This document shows positions 35,766 through 45,084 of a stretch of DNA of 64,000 nt, piece after piece. Where the stretch lies: assembly GCA_030848705.1 (NCBI GenBank), contig CM061236.1, positions 137,693,970 through 137,757,969 on the forward strand. Reading direction: 5' to 3'. Both the position numbers and the translations under genes were made by a program. The DNA is from Heracleum sosnowskyi. Lineage: Eukaryota; Streptophyta; Magnoliopsida; Apiales; Apiaceae. Numbering within the stretch: the stretch's first letter is position 1; every line of letters begins with the position of its first letter. Below the pieces are notes generated by a model. The model had not been told where the DNA came from and ran no database searches. It saw only the letters and a program-made list of their open reading frames with translations.

Positions 35766-37030
35766 TAATTTAGAATGCAGATCATCGTCTGATTTCTTCA
35801 AGTTTTTTTAGTTCATATTTATCTATATTTAGGCACCAAAGTATTTGACCCAATTATTGTCTACCTTTTATAAAAAAATGTAGATGAAAGGTATATATGA
35901 TAAATTATCGGTTTTTCTAAAATGTTTGACGAAGATTTATCGGTGTAGTCATTTTTTGTTATGTTCATATTCCATCCCTCCGATCCTACGCACTTTGCTA
36001 ATTTCTACCCGAGTGATGTTGAAAATTTTATTACTAAAAATAATATACAAGCAATTTTCCACTAGCTAACACCATTGAGTGAACCAGTGTCGTACTAAGA
36101 CTATGAAGTATACGCATGCATTGTGCCGTTTAGTTGGAAACCAAATTACCAAGTGGCAACTCGAACACCGATCACGTAGTTCGAATTCGTTAATAAGAAT
36201 CGAACCTTGTACATCTGGAAGAAACTTTTCGAGGAACTGAAAGTGAGAACCAGCTATCAAGATAATGGAAACAACATTAAAAAAAATTAGTATAAAGATG
36301 AGATCAGTTTATATGATGCGAAACGATTTTATGCTTGTGTCCTAGTCTAATGTTTACTCCTGCGGTGGGTGGAGCTTGCCCCAGTTCGGTTGTTCTGAAG
36401 TGGAAAGACAGAAAGTGTTGCCCAACAAAATCGCTAGGAGAAGATATGTTTCCTTATTATACATTTATACTTCCACTTAGACATTATTGTATTTACGTAT
36501 AATGACGAATAGATGGACCACTTTTAGAAAATGCATACAGCGAAACAAAGTATAGAAACAAAACTTGGCTAGCACATTTTTATGTCCATGCGTATAAATA
36601 AGGTGGCATTGTGCCCTGAAAGGAGACTTGACATCTGGGAGTGGGATCCAACAAGATTTGTCAAGCTTTCCGGAATAAGGTAGATCCATCATGATTTAAC
36701 TTAATGGATATATCACTCGTCTCGGTAGAACTCTAAAGTTCGAAAAACAGTAGAAGCAGAGACATTCGTAACTATTTAAATTTCTGTAATTCATCTTCTC
36801 CGCAAAGCAAAAAAAGATTGATAACGTCGGAGGTAATGTAATGTAAGAAAATTACACTAAGCTTGGACGATAATTTCTCCTAATGTGTCAAGACACATTA
36901 ACAAATGAATCAACTGACAATCGGAGTAGGCAGGGCCGGCCCTAGGTAAGGCTACCAAGACGAACGTCTAAGGACATCACATTCATAAAACGGGCATCAA
37001 AATTTTATATATATAAATATATGTATACTT
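35766..37030. other. Upstream half of duplicated block 2 plus intergenic
   Basis: No gene. 35769-35810 and 36310-36680 align with block 1. A short GC-rich GGGCCGGCCCTAGG piece at ~36930-36990 looks like debris of an old transposon. Confidence 0.5.
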
Positions 37031-39934
37031 CTATAACCTTAACCTTTATTAATAAACGAAACCCCTTTTATCATGGTAACAAATTTGGTTAGCACTTTTT
37101 TTTGGTTTCACCCCTAATTTTGTTTTTTTTTAAATAATTATCTAATTTAAAATAAATTATATCATACCCTAAACTCCTATTTCACGTAGTATAATTATTA
37201 TATCCTAAACTCCTATTTCACGTAGTATAATTATTATATCCTAAACTCATATTTCATGTAGTAGAACTTTTTGTTGTTTTTAAATTATTTTTGTTTTGCT
37301 CAATGCTCTACTTTCACCAATCTTCTAACAATTCTATTATTATTTTGACTTTTTCGTCTTACAAAAAATAATATTTTATTTTTGACTTTTCGTCTTGCAC
37401 ATACAAGCAATTAAAAGTCTGCATGATAAAAGGCTACCTTTCTTCTTTGTCACTTATTTGTCATTGTCATAACACTATATACATATGTCAATATTATTTG
37501 TGATCGCATACAATGGATAGTTAAGCCATAAAATTTAAACATTCGTATCAAGTTTTTTTTAAGTATAAATTTACTACACACTTGCTACTTCAATGTTCGA
37601 CTCATATATTATATATTATTATGTTGTTTTTAAATTAAAAAAAAATTATCTAATCTCCTACTTCATAGATTATATTATTATTAAACTCTAAACTCCCACT
37701 TCATGTAAAATTCTAATTTTTTTTTCAAAAAAAATTAATTCTATGTTGTTTTGAAATTAGAAAAAAATTATTTAATCTAAAATAGATTATATTGTTATTG
37801 TACCATAAACTCTTATTTTACGTAAAATTCTATGTTATTTTTAATAATAATAATAATAATCTAATTTAAATCTATAATAAATTATATTGTCATTGTACGA
37901 ATATATTATATTGTTATTAAATTATATTACTATTGTACCAAAATATATTATATTATTATATTATATCATGTAATAGATATTATCCAATGCTGGAGGAGTT
38001 ACAATAAGATCACAGCATAAGCAAACTATAGTACGTGTAATTTGTAGTTTAGGCCATGTGAAATTTGTATTCTTAGTGTAGTTCTAATTTTTTTATAATC
38101 TTAATATCTTGGTAAATTGAACTTAAAATATGAAACGCCAACGAATATGATTGTAGGTCGTCATTACCGATGAAGTGATCATTGTCCATCACAAAAGTAC
38201 AAAAAAAGTTACTAATCGAATACAAGTTGTGGACAGATAAATTTACTTTTTAGCATGCCAAGTTTTTGTTAATACAAGTTGTGCAGAAGTAAATTCATTT
38301 TGCAGCATGTCAAGTTGTTCTCATCTACATGCGAATCAATTTCATAAAAAAGGTTCGAATATTTACATCACCAATCACAAGTGCATAAATTGAATACAAT
38401 TATATTTGTCATGTTATATTTATTCTTTATTCATGACTAGCCTTATTATATTTAAATAGTCCCAAATGAATTTAACTATATATATCATGTACGATTAGTT
38501 AATTCATGTATAGGCTTAAAATATTTAAATCATCCATACTTTATACGATATTGAGCTAATTTCTTAGTCTCTTATATTTTTTCCTTCTAGATATGCCTTT
38601 ATAATTGGAAAACAAGTATGCATACAAAAAAAAGATATCGTCAAAAAAGAGATCCTGAAACTATTGAGCAGTGAGATGAACGTAATGATTAAATTCTCAA
38701 AAAAATTATGTCACGGGTATTACTATCAAAAGTTTCTTTTTTTCTTAATTTTTAGAATTATTCGATTCAGATAATGATCTCTTGTGTTTTATGTATAAAT
38801 AAAAAGTTGTTTCTAGAAATAAAGAAACTCAACTTGATGTCAATCTTCTAAATTTTAGCCCATATTGTATATACAAAATTTTAATTATATATACATAGTT
38901 TACACTGTATTTGACTGATTTCTTAGTCCCCTTATAATTATCCCTTACAGTTACGCCTTCAAAATTGGAATTGTAAAGATATGTCGGAAGAGAAAGATAT
39001 CGTCAAACAGAGATTCTTAAACTATTGAGCAGTAGAATAAACATAATGAGAAACATCTCAAAAAATATATGACACATGTATTGGTGACGAAGTTTTTTTT
39101 GTTTATTTTTATATAATTTTTCAATTCAAGTAATGACCTCTTATGTTTCTATATAAGAGAAGGTTGTTTATGAAAAAAAAATTCAATTGAATGAGAATCT
39201 TTTGGATCTATATACAAGTTGATGTTTCAGTTTTAAAATTAATTTGATTTTAATTACGTTTTCTATATAAATAAAAAGCTATTTCTAGAAATAAAAAAAA
39301 TCAACTGGATGGAAATCTTCTAGATCTTATCCCAGGTTGATACTGCTCCACAGTTCATTGAGATTTCGTTATGTTGTAAAGGGATAACATATAAATTTTT
39401 TACAATTAACTGAATAATAATAATATTTTCATGAGTAAAATATTTATAAAATTCAGTAAAAAAATACTATAATTAAAATAAATTTCCAAAAAGGGAAAAT
39501 AAATTTTTTTATCATTGAACTCTATATACTTTTAGAAACCAACCACTGAATTATGAACTTTTAGAAACCAACCACTAAACTATAAACTTATATGTTTATA
39601 TCACTAACGTTACTCTCGAATTTCAAAATTAGCATTCCGTTAAATGATTGGCCAACGGATGTTCAGATTGAGGCTTAATACAAACTAGGGTTCAAGCACC
39701 AATCTAGAATCAATTAAACATTCTGTCACTGATTTTTTAACAGAATACTAATTTTGAAATTCGAGAGTAACGTTAGTGATATAAACAAATAAATTTATGG
39801 TTCAGTGGTTGGTTTTTAAAAGTTTATAGTTCAGTGATTGGTTTCTAAAAGTATTTAAAGTTCAGTGATAAAAAAATTCATTTTTCCTTCCAAAAATAAT
39901 CACTCGCCCGTGCTTTGCACGGGTTATCTTCTAG
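37031..39934 (+). mobile_element. Non-autonomous Helitron I, inverted copy of A
   Basis: It ends with the perfect hairpin CCCGTGC-TTT-GCACGGG, TTATCTTCTAG and T. It aligns in reverse complement with 14525-17472; shared segments include AACCTTTATTAATAA, the ATGATCATTG-type block at ~38180 and the hairpin end. The start is near TCTATAACCTTAACC (approximate). It is interrupted by a 395-bp MITE. Confidence 0.75.
39493..39887. mobile_element. MITE with long TIRs and 9-bp target duplication (MULE-like)
   Basis: It is flanked by perfect TTCCAAAAA repeats (39484-39492 and 39888-39896). The ends GGGAAAATAAATTTTTTTATC and GGAAAAATGAATTTTTTTATC start inverted repeats of about 140-150 bp that contain repeated AACCAACCACTGAA words. 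Helitron A, the sister copy, has the uninterrupted sequence at the same place (~14565). A 9-bp duplication points to the Mutator superfamily. Confidence 0.85.
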
Positions 39935-40566
39935 TTTTATTAATAATCAAAATAATATAAAAATGGTGTGCGGTACTAAAAGTACCAAAGTACCAAAAGT
40001 ACCAAATTTGGTTATCACTAAATTGAGGTTCGATTCCTCGCAACTACGTAATTATACAAGATTTATTTAATTTAAATAATTTAGCATCATCCAGGGTTCG
40101 ATTCCTTGCAACTACGTAATTATACAAGATTTATTTATTTACTTTAAATTCACTAACACCAAATTACCAAATTTGGTTATCACTAAATCTAGTTTCGATT
40201 CCTCGCAACTACATAATTATACAAAATTTACTTTAAATTCTTTAGATTCAGCGTTCGATTCCTCGCAACTACGTAATTATACAACATTTATTAATTAATT
40301 TATATTCTTTAGCTTCATCGAGGGTTCGATTCCTTGCAACTACGTAATCATACCAGATTTATTTATTTACTTTAATTTCTTTAGTTTTATCCACGGTCGA
40401 TTGTCTATAACTACATAATTAAATAGTGATTTATTTATTATATATATTTTTATCATTCAATTCTCAAAAAATATATTTTTTTAATAATATTTATTAATAA
40501 TTTATCAATATTAATATTTTAATGTCGAATCATACTCGGTCGTGCTTGGCACGGGTTATTAGCTAG
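39935..40566 (+). mobile_element. Non-autonomous Helitron J with tandem repeats
   Basis: It ends with CGTGC-TTG-GCACG hairpin, GGTTATTAGCTAG, then T. The left end follows Helitron I directly. Its 5' part shares ACCAAATTTGGTTATCAC with A and I, so it may be a deletion derivative filled with tandem repeats. Confidence 0.65.
40020..40430 (+). repeat. Tandem array of a T-arm-like unit (five copies plus one decayed)
   Basis: Each unit holds GGTTCGATTCC or a close variant (40027, 40095, 40192, 40252, 40323; decayed at ~40396), followed by TCGCAACTACGTAATTATAC. The spacing varies from about 60 to 97 bp. The core matches the Pol III B box and can fold like a tRNA T arm (GAGG-TTCGATT-CCTC). Confidence 0.8.
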
Positions 40567-41085
40567 TATATATATATATAGTATAATTAAAAATATTATG
40601 AATACATAAGAAAAAATATTAAGGAGTTCGAGGAGCACAAAAAAGTTTTTACATTTTTTTGCTTTCTAAGTTGAAATATCATGAAAAATAGCAATGATCA
40701 TCATATTATGAGTATTGGCTTGAGTCAGAAGTGCATATGAAGAAGATTGAAAGAATTGTTAAGATTGAACACAATCGCATCAAATAAGAGATAGAATGTA
40801 TGGACTGGTACTAATCTTGATAATTATAACAATGAAAACTATTGCGCAATAATTTAGCATTTCATGGAGACGAAAAGAAGATCAATAAACGTAAGAACGG
40901 ATTATTTTGTAAATATATAATGATGCATGCTTGCATAATTTGATCCAATAATGAAAAAGAATGTTAGATTGGTAAGGTAGATATATTGCATAAACATTAT
41001 TTGAGGCATAAAAATGAAAATAAGTTAGTTAAGCACTAGTGTTGTGGAATAAAATATGTGATTACAAACTTAATGCTAGGGTTTA
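40567..41085. other. AT-rich spacer
   Basis: No gene or element recognised apart from a short (TA)n at the left end. Confidence 0.5.
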
Positions 41086-41089
41086 AGAG

Positions 41090-41550
41090 TTTTAGAGCTT
41101 TAATGGCTGGTCTCGTGTTTCGTGGCAAAATCTGCCCTCACAAGATGCCTACGTATCTCAATCAATGCTGAGAATCAAGCCAAAAAAACGTAATTCTAGT
41201 TTGAAGGATCAGGGTCCTTATATAGGCGTCAGGAGCCCTGCATTTAGAGTAGAATTAGGTGACTTGGGGGCCAAGCCACCTTCTTAAATCAGGATTGTGA
41301 ATCCTATTTTGTAGGAGGCTAACTCCTATTAGGTTTGTATGCCTTGGAGACTACTCTTTGATGAAGTTGGCACACTTTGGACTCTTTTGATGAGCTGTAG
41401 ATTTTCCTTTCTTATTAATTACGAAATTAATAAATAATTAGGGTTTCGGACCTCATTAATTAGGCTTAACTCTTGTACCAATCTAGGTCTAATTAATAAG
41501 TCATTAATTATATTTTCAAGGCTGTTTTTGGCCCATATCAACTAGCAAAT
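41090..41550 (+). repeat. LTR fragment related to the E5 LTR
   Basis: It shares, in the opposite orientation, the series ATGGCTG..CTCGTG, CTCACAAGATGCCTACGTATCTC, AATCAAGCCAAAAAA, GTCCTTATATAGGCGTCAGGAGCC and AATTACGAAATTAATAAATAA with 24900-25400. No coding sequence is attached, so it is a solo or truncated LTR. Confidence 0.75.
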
Positions 41551-41782
41551 GAGATCTTAAAGAAAATTTTAAAAGCGAGATACTTTGTTCTTATTTTAAA
41601 TTGTATACCTGAAAAAATTCGTGTAGAACAAATGACTCTAGTGATTTGGGACTTCTATTTTTATGTTACTCCAAAAAATGTTGTAGAGTTCTTCCTACAA
41701 ATTGTAATAATTGAGATATAAAAGGGTTTAAATTTTTTAGCAAGTTTGAAGAGGTTCCTAGTGATCTTGAACTCGATAAAAT

Positions 41783-41880
41783 AAAAGTATAATCGAGTCC
41801 GAGCTCGAGCCGAGCCGAGTTCGGTTCGAGTTCGAGCTTATCGAGTTGAGCTCACGAAAACTCGGCTCGGCTCGAATTTG
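41783..41880. repeat. GAGCTCG/CTCGGCTCG-rich short repeats
   Basis: GAGCTCGAGCCGAGCC-type words and their complements are packed into 100 bp. Such patches are common in plant transposon termini; no complete element could be delimited. Confidence 0.5.
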
Positions 41881-42045
41881 ATAATGAATTAATACAAAAA
41901 CATACAATTTTTAACTTAAAATCAAAAATTATTAAAAGTTAGGGTTTTAATCCTTATGTTAAGATTTTTTTTTCTCTCCGTCTTGTACGTGGGAGGTTGT
42001 TTTTTCTCTCTAACTTTATGTGAGTTGTGAGAGTTTTCTTGAATC

Positions 42046-43228
42046 ATGGAATCTGTAGAAGAAATCAACAATCGAATGACAGAGTTGGATATCGATACAG
42101 AGGAGAATGAGGAATTGTGTTTTGATGCGGAGGGAGAGGAAGGTTTGAACAAGTTCGATCTTTGTTTAGTGGGGAGGTTCTTAACTGAGAAGAATATAAA
42201 TGTAAAAGCTATGAGATCCAAGATGGCGGAAGTATGGCGACCTGTAATGGGTGTGAGCATTAAAGAATTGCGAGTGGGATTGTTTCTGTTTCAATTTTAT
42301 CACAAGGATGATATTGCATGGGTTCGAAATGGAGGGCCATGGTCTTTTGATAATGCTGTATTGGTGTTGAATACGATAACTGCTGGGGAGGATCCTTTGA
42401 AAGTGTCATTGGTAGAGGTTAATTTCTGGATCCAAATACATAATCTTCCTACAGGATATATGTCAGAGGCCATTGGAAAGCAGTTGGGTAATTTCTTTGG
42501 TACGTTCATTGAGTATGATCCTAAAAACAATAATAGCATCTGGAGAGAATGCATGAGAATTAAGATTAAGGTGGATGTCAGAAAACCGTTGAAGCGGAAG
42601 AAGAAAATAAAAGGTAGGAATGGGTCCGAGTTCATTGTCCAATGCAAATATGAAAGATTAGGAGACTTTTGTTTTAGTTGTTGTTTGCTTTCACATACTG
42701 AAAGATTCTGTTAGAAGAAATTTGAAGCTCAGGGAGGCGAGATTACTAATGAGTGGGGTGCTTGGCTCAGAGCTCCGTCGAGGAGGGCGGGGGGCGGTGG
42801 TAGTAGTAAATGGTAAGAAAACGAAGATGATTGGGCTGGTAGGTATGGAAAGGATAAACACAAGGAGGATTTTTCGGGAGTTCAAAACCAGAGTTTAGTG
42901 CAAAGTGGAGATCATGGGCGGATGTTTAGGGAGAGAGGTAAGGGAATTGCTACATTTCAGGGGGGAAAGACAGTTGACTGGGACGGCTATCCTAAAGGAG
43001 GGAAATTCAAATACTATTTCTCTTAATGGGCCTAGAGAAGAGGAATTAGTTGGGCTTGACATAGAGGAAAGAAAACGTAAAAGGAGTGGGCCAGTGTTAA
43101 CAGATAATATGGAAACTGAAGGAGAGGTATTACCTTCTAAAGATTCTGATCTTTCTAATATTGATTGTTCAGAGTCGAATAATACTATTTTGGCTACGCT
43201 TGCTAGGCAGGCTAGCCGAGCATTATGA
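42046..43228 (+). pseudogene. LINE ORF1, DUF4283/zinc-knuckle protein
   Basis: The start ATG is at 42046. The DUF4283-like domain (LVGRFLTEKNINVKAMRSKM to the WVRNGGPWSFDN motif) is followed by a zinc knuckle (CFSCCLLSHTERFC, in which the usual Gly is missing). A TAG interrupts at 42712-42714, another stop follows at ~42814, and a frame change occurs before ~42905. The last part (to TGA 43226-43228) reads in a second frame. This is an RNA-binding nucleoprotein in intact LINEs; this copy is broken. Confidence 0.8.
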
Positions 43229-44009
43229 ATTGTTTAAGCTAGAACTGTCGAGGGTTGGGGAACTCTCGAACAGTTCGTGTGCTTGGCGATCTGTTAAAGG
43301 ATCGTAAACCCGACATTTTATTTCTTTCAGAAACTATCTCTACATCTAATAAAATAGAAGATATTAGTACTAGGTTTGGTTTTGCTCAGTGCTTTTCAGT
43401 AGATAGGGTTGGACGTAGTGGAGGTCTGGCAATCTTGTGGAAAAATCATGTTAATTGTCAGATATTTGGGTACTCTCGAAATCATATAGATGTTCATATG
43501 TTTGAGAATAATGTGGTGACGTGGAGGCTTACTTGTTTATATGGGTTTCCAGAGAAGAGTAGGAGGAGAATTCATGGGATTTTATTAGACAATTGGCTGG
43601 TATGTCTCATCTTCCTTGGTTAATTGTAGGTGATTTCAATGATTTACTTTATAGCTCTGATAAATGGGGGCTTGTTGATCACCCTCAAAGTCTTATGGAT
43701 GGATTCAGACAAGCGTTAGAAGACAGTATGTTAACAGAGCTAGAGCTTAGAGAGGGGAGGTTTACTTGGGAGAAAAGTAGAGGGAAGAGGGAGTGGGTTA
43801 AAGAGAGGCTGGACAGGTCGTTTGCTACGGTTGCTTGGTGGGATAAATTCCCATTGTGTAATCTTACAGTTTATCACACGTCTTGTTCTGATCATGATAC
43901 TATTCAGGTGGACTTTATTAGTTCATTCATATCGAAGAAACAATTTCGGTTTAGATTTGAAAACACTTGGTTGAAGTGTTGGGATTTATGGGTGATAGCA
44001 TTGAAATAA
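43225..44009 (+). pseudogene. LINE ORF2, endonuclease part
   Basis: The ATG at 43225 overlaps the ORF1 stop (ATGA). The classic opening MNCLS-W-NCRGLGN has its Trp changed to a stop (TAG 43240-43242). It continues with the apurinic endonuclease motifs LFLSET, RSGGLAILW and YGFP. After a frameshift near 43590 come GDFND and CSDHDTI. It breaks at 44009 where E2 sequence begins, so reverse transcriptase is absent. Confidence 0.82.
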
Positions 44010-45033
44010 CTTAACTTTGATTGTACTTAATTTTTCAAATTAAGTAGAACATACTGTCATAGCCAAAGTATGTTCTTGTAATCAGTATGTAATGTTATTC
44101 TAGTTGTATTGTTTGAAAGAAGTTCACTTATGTGTTCAAGCCTCAAAGAATGCTTTTTGGATGACAACATGAATAAAGGTTACTGTCCTAAAGCTGTGAC
44201 AGTAAGATTACAAGAAGACAGAATGTTGCAAGTCACGACAGCATATTCACTCTGACAGCAACATTGGCGGAAGACTACGCGACAGCAACTATTGCCCTCG
44301 ACAGCAAGTTTGGGATCCTCGACAGCACTCTATGCGGGGAACTCATACTGTCACCAAAAGATCATTCCTGTGACAGCAAGCTTTGCGGCAAAAGTAACTG
44401 TCTCAATAAAGATCCTTATGCTAGGTATCTTTCTCAGTCAAATCCCGTGACAGTTTAAATGTTCAAGAAACAGGCGTGATGCAGTATCCCTAAGCTGCAC
44501 CAAGTCTGCAAGACTACGACAGAAGCTTCAAGCACTGCAAAACAAAAGCGAATCAATTCAAGAGCAAGGTCAAGTCTTTATCTACTGAATTGGTTTAGTT
44601 GAAAATGGAATGAATCTAGGTTGCTTTCTTTGTAATGTATATCTGACATGTTAGCAATTTAGGAAAGTCACATGGGTAAGACAATCTGTAAGAAGCTGCC
44701 ACTTGACAGTGACATCAGCTTCACAAACCCATGACTGATAGTGATAGGGTTAGTCTTATACCTACTATCAATTCATTCTAGAATTGTAACGAAGACAAGC
44801 AAGTGTCTTTGAAGAAAACCCGAAGCTCGAGAATTCTTTCTTGAGGTTGTAGCAACACTTTGCAAAATAAATAAAACATTTATTTTGTGAATCTTGTTCT
44901 TACTGAATACTGTTCGTGATTGCATATATTGCTGATAACGTTTAATCTTGATTTTAGTTGTTGAAATTTAGATTGAATTTTATCAGTATTGCATTCATCC
45001 CCCCCCCCCTTCTGCAATACACAAGGACTAACA
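44010..45033 (+). repeat. 5' LTR of E2 (left end approximate)
   Basis: The right end is fixed by CTAACA followed by the primer-binding site. The left end lies close to where LINE coding stops (~44002-44020) and was not resolved because no second LTR is available. It contains many CTGTCA/GACAGCAA words, an AATAAATAAAA run at ~44867 and a 12-C run at ~44999. Confidence 0.6.
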
Positions 45034-45035
45034 AC

Positions 45036-45047
45036 TGGTATCAAAGC
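45036..45047 (+). promoter_or_regulatory. Primer-binding site of E2
   Basis: TGGTATCAAAGC, complementary to the initiator Met tRNA 3' end with one difference from the E3 site, lies two bases after the LTR. Confidence 0.8.
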
Positions 45048-45084
45048 TTTCAGATTAACATACATATCTGAGATCCCGAAGAAA

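Larger units (their letters stand above)
30390..36690. repeat. Duplicated block, copy 2 (contains the second bHLH gene)
   Basis: It matches 9845-13650 downstream of, within and upstream of the bHLH gene. It is interrupted by two Helitrons (32292-35765). After them the match resumes with TTTAGAATGCAGATCAT (35769; compare 11842) and again at ~36310-36680. Confidence 0.8.
41950..44009 (+). mobile_element. L1-type LINE, 5' part, truncated by insertion of E2
   Basis: ORF1 (DUF4283 plus zinc knuckle) and the endonuclease part of ORF2 are present. The RT is missing because E2 begins right after codon ...WVIALK. The remainder may lie beyond E2, outside the window. Confidence 0.8.

Noticed and set aside
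40020..40430. Possible tRNA genes or CRISPR-like array
   Set aside because: Only the T-arm/B-box part is present, with no A box, anticodon arm or acceptor pairing. Spacers are not uniform and the genome is eukaryotic.
41922..42260. Minus-strand ORFs across the LINE
   Set aside because: Shadows of the LINE ORF1, which has the recognised DUF4283 motifs on the plus strand.
44649..45033. TGTTAGCAATTT at 44649 as start of the E2 LTR
   Set aside because: It would pair with CTAACA, but the E2-specific CTGTCA words begin at ~44050, directly after LINE sequence, so the LTR is probably ~1 kb.
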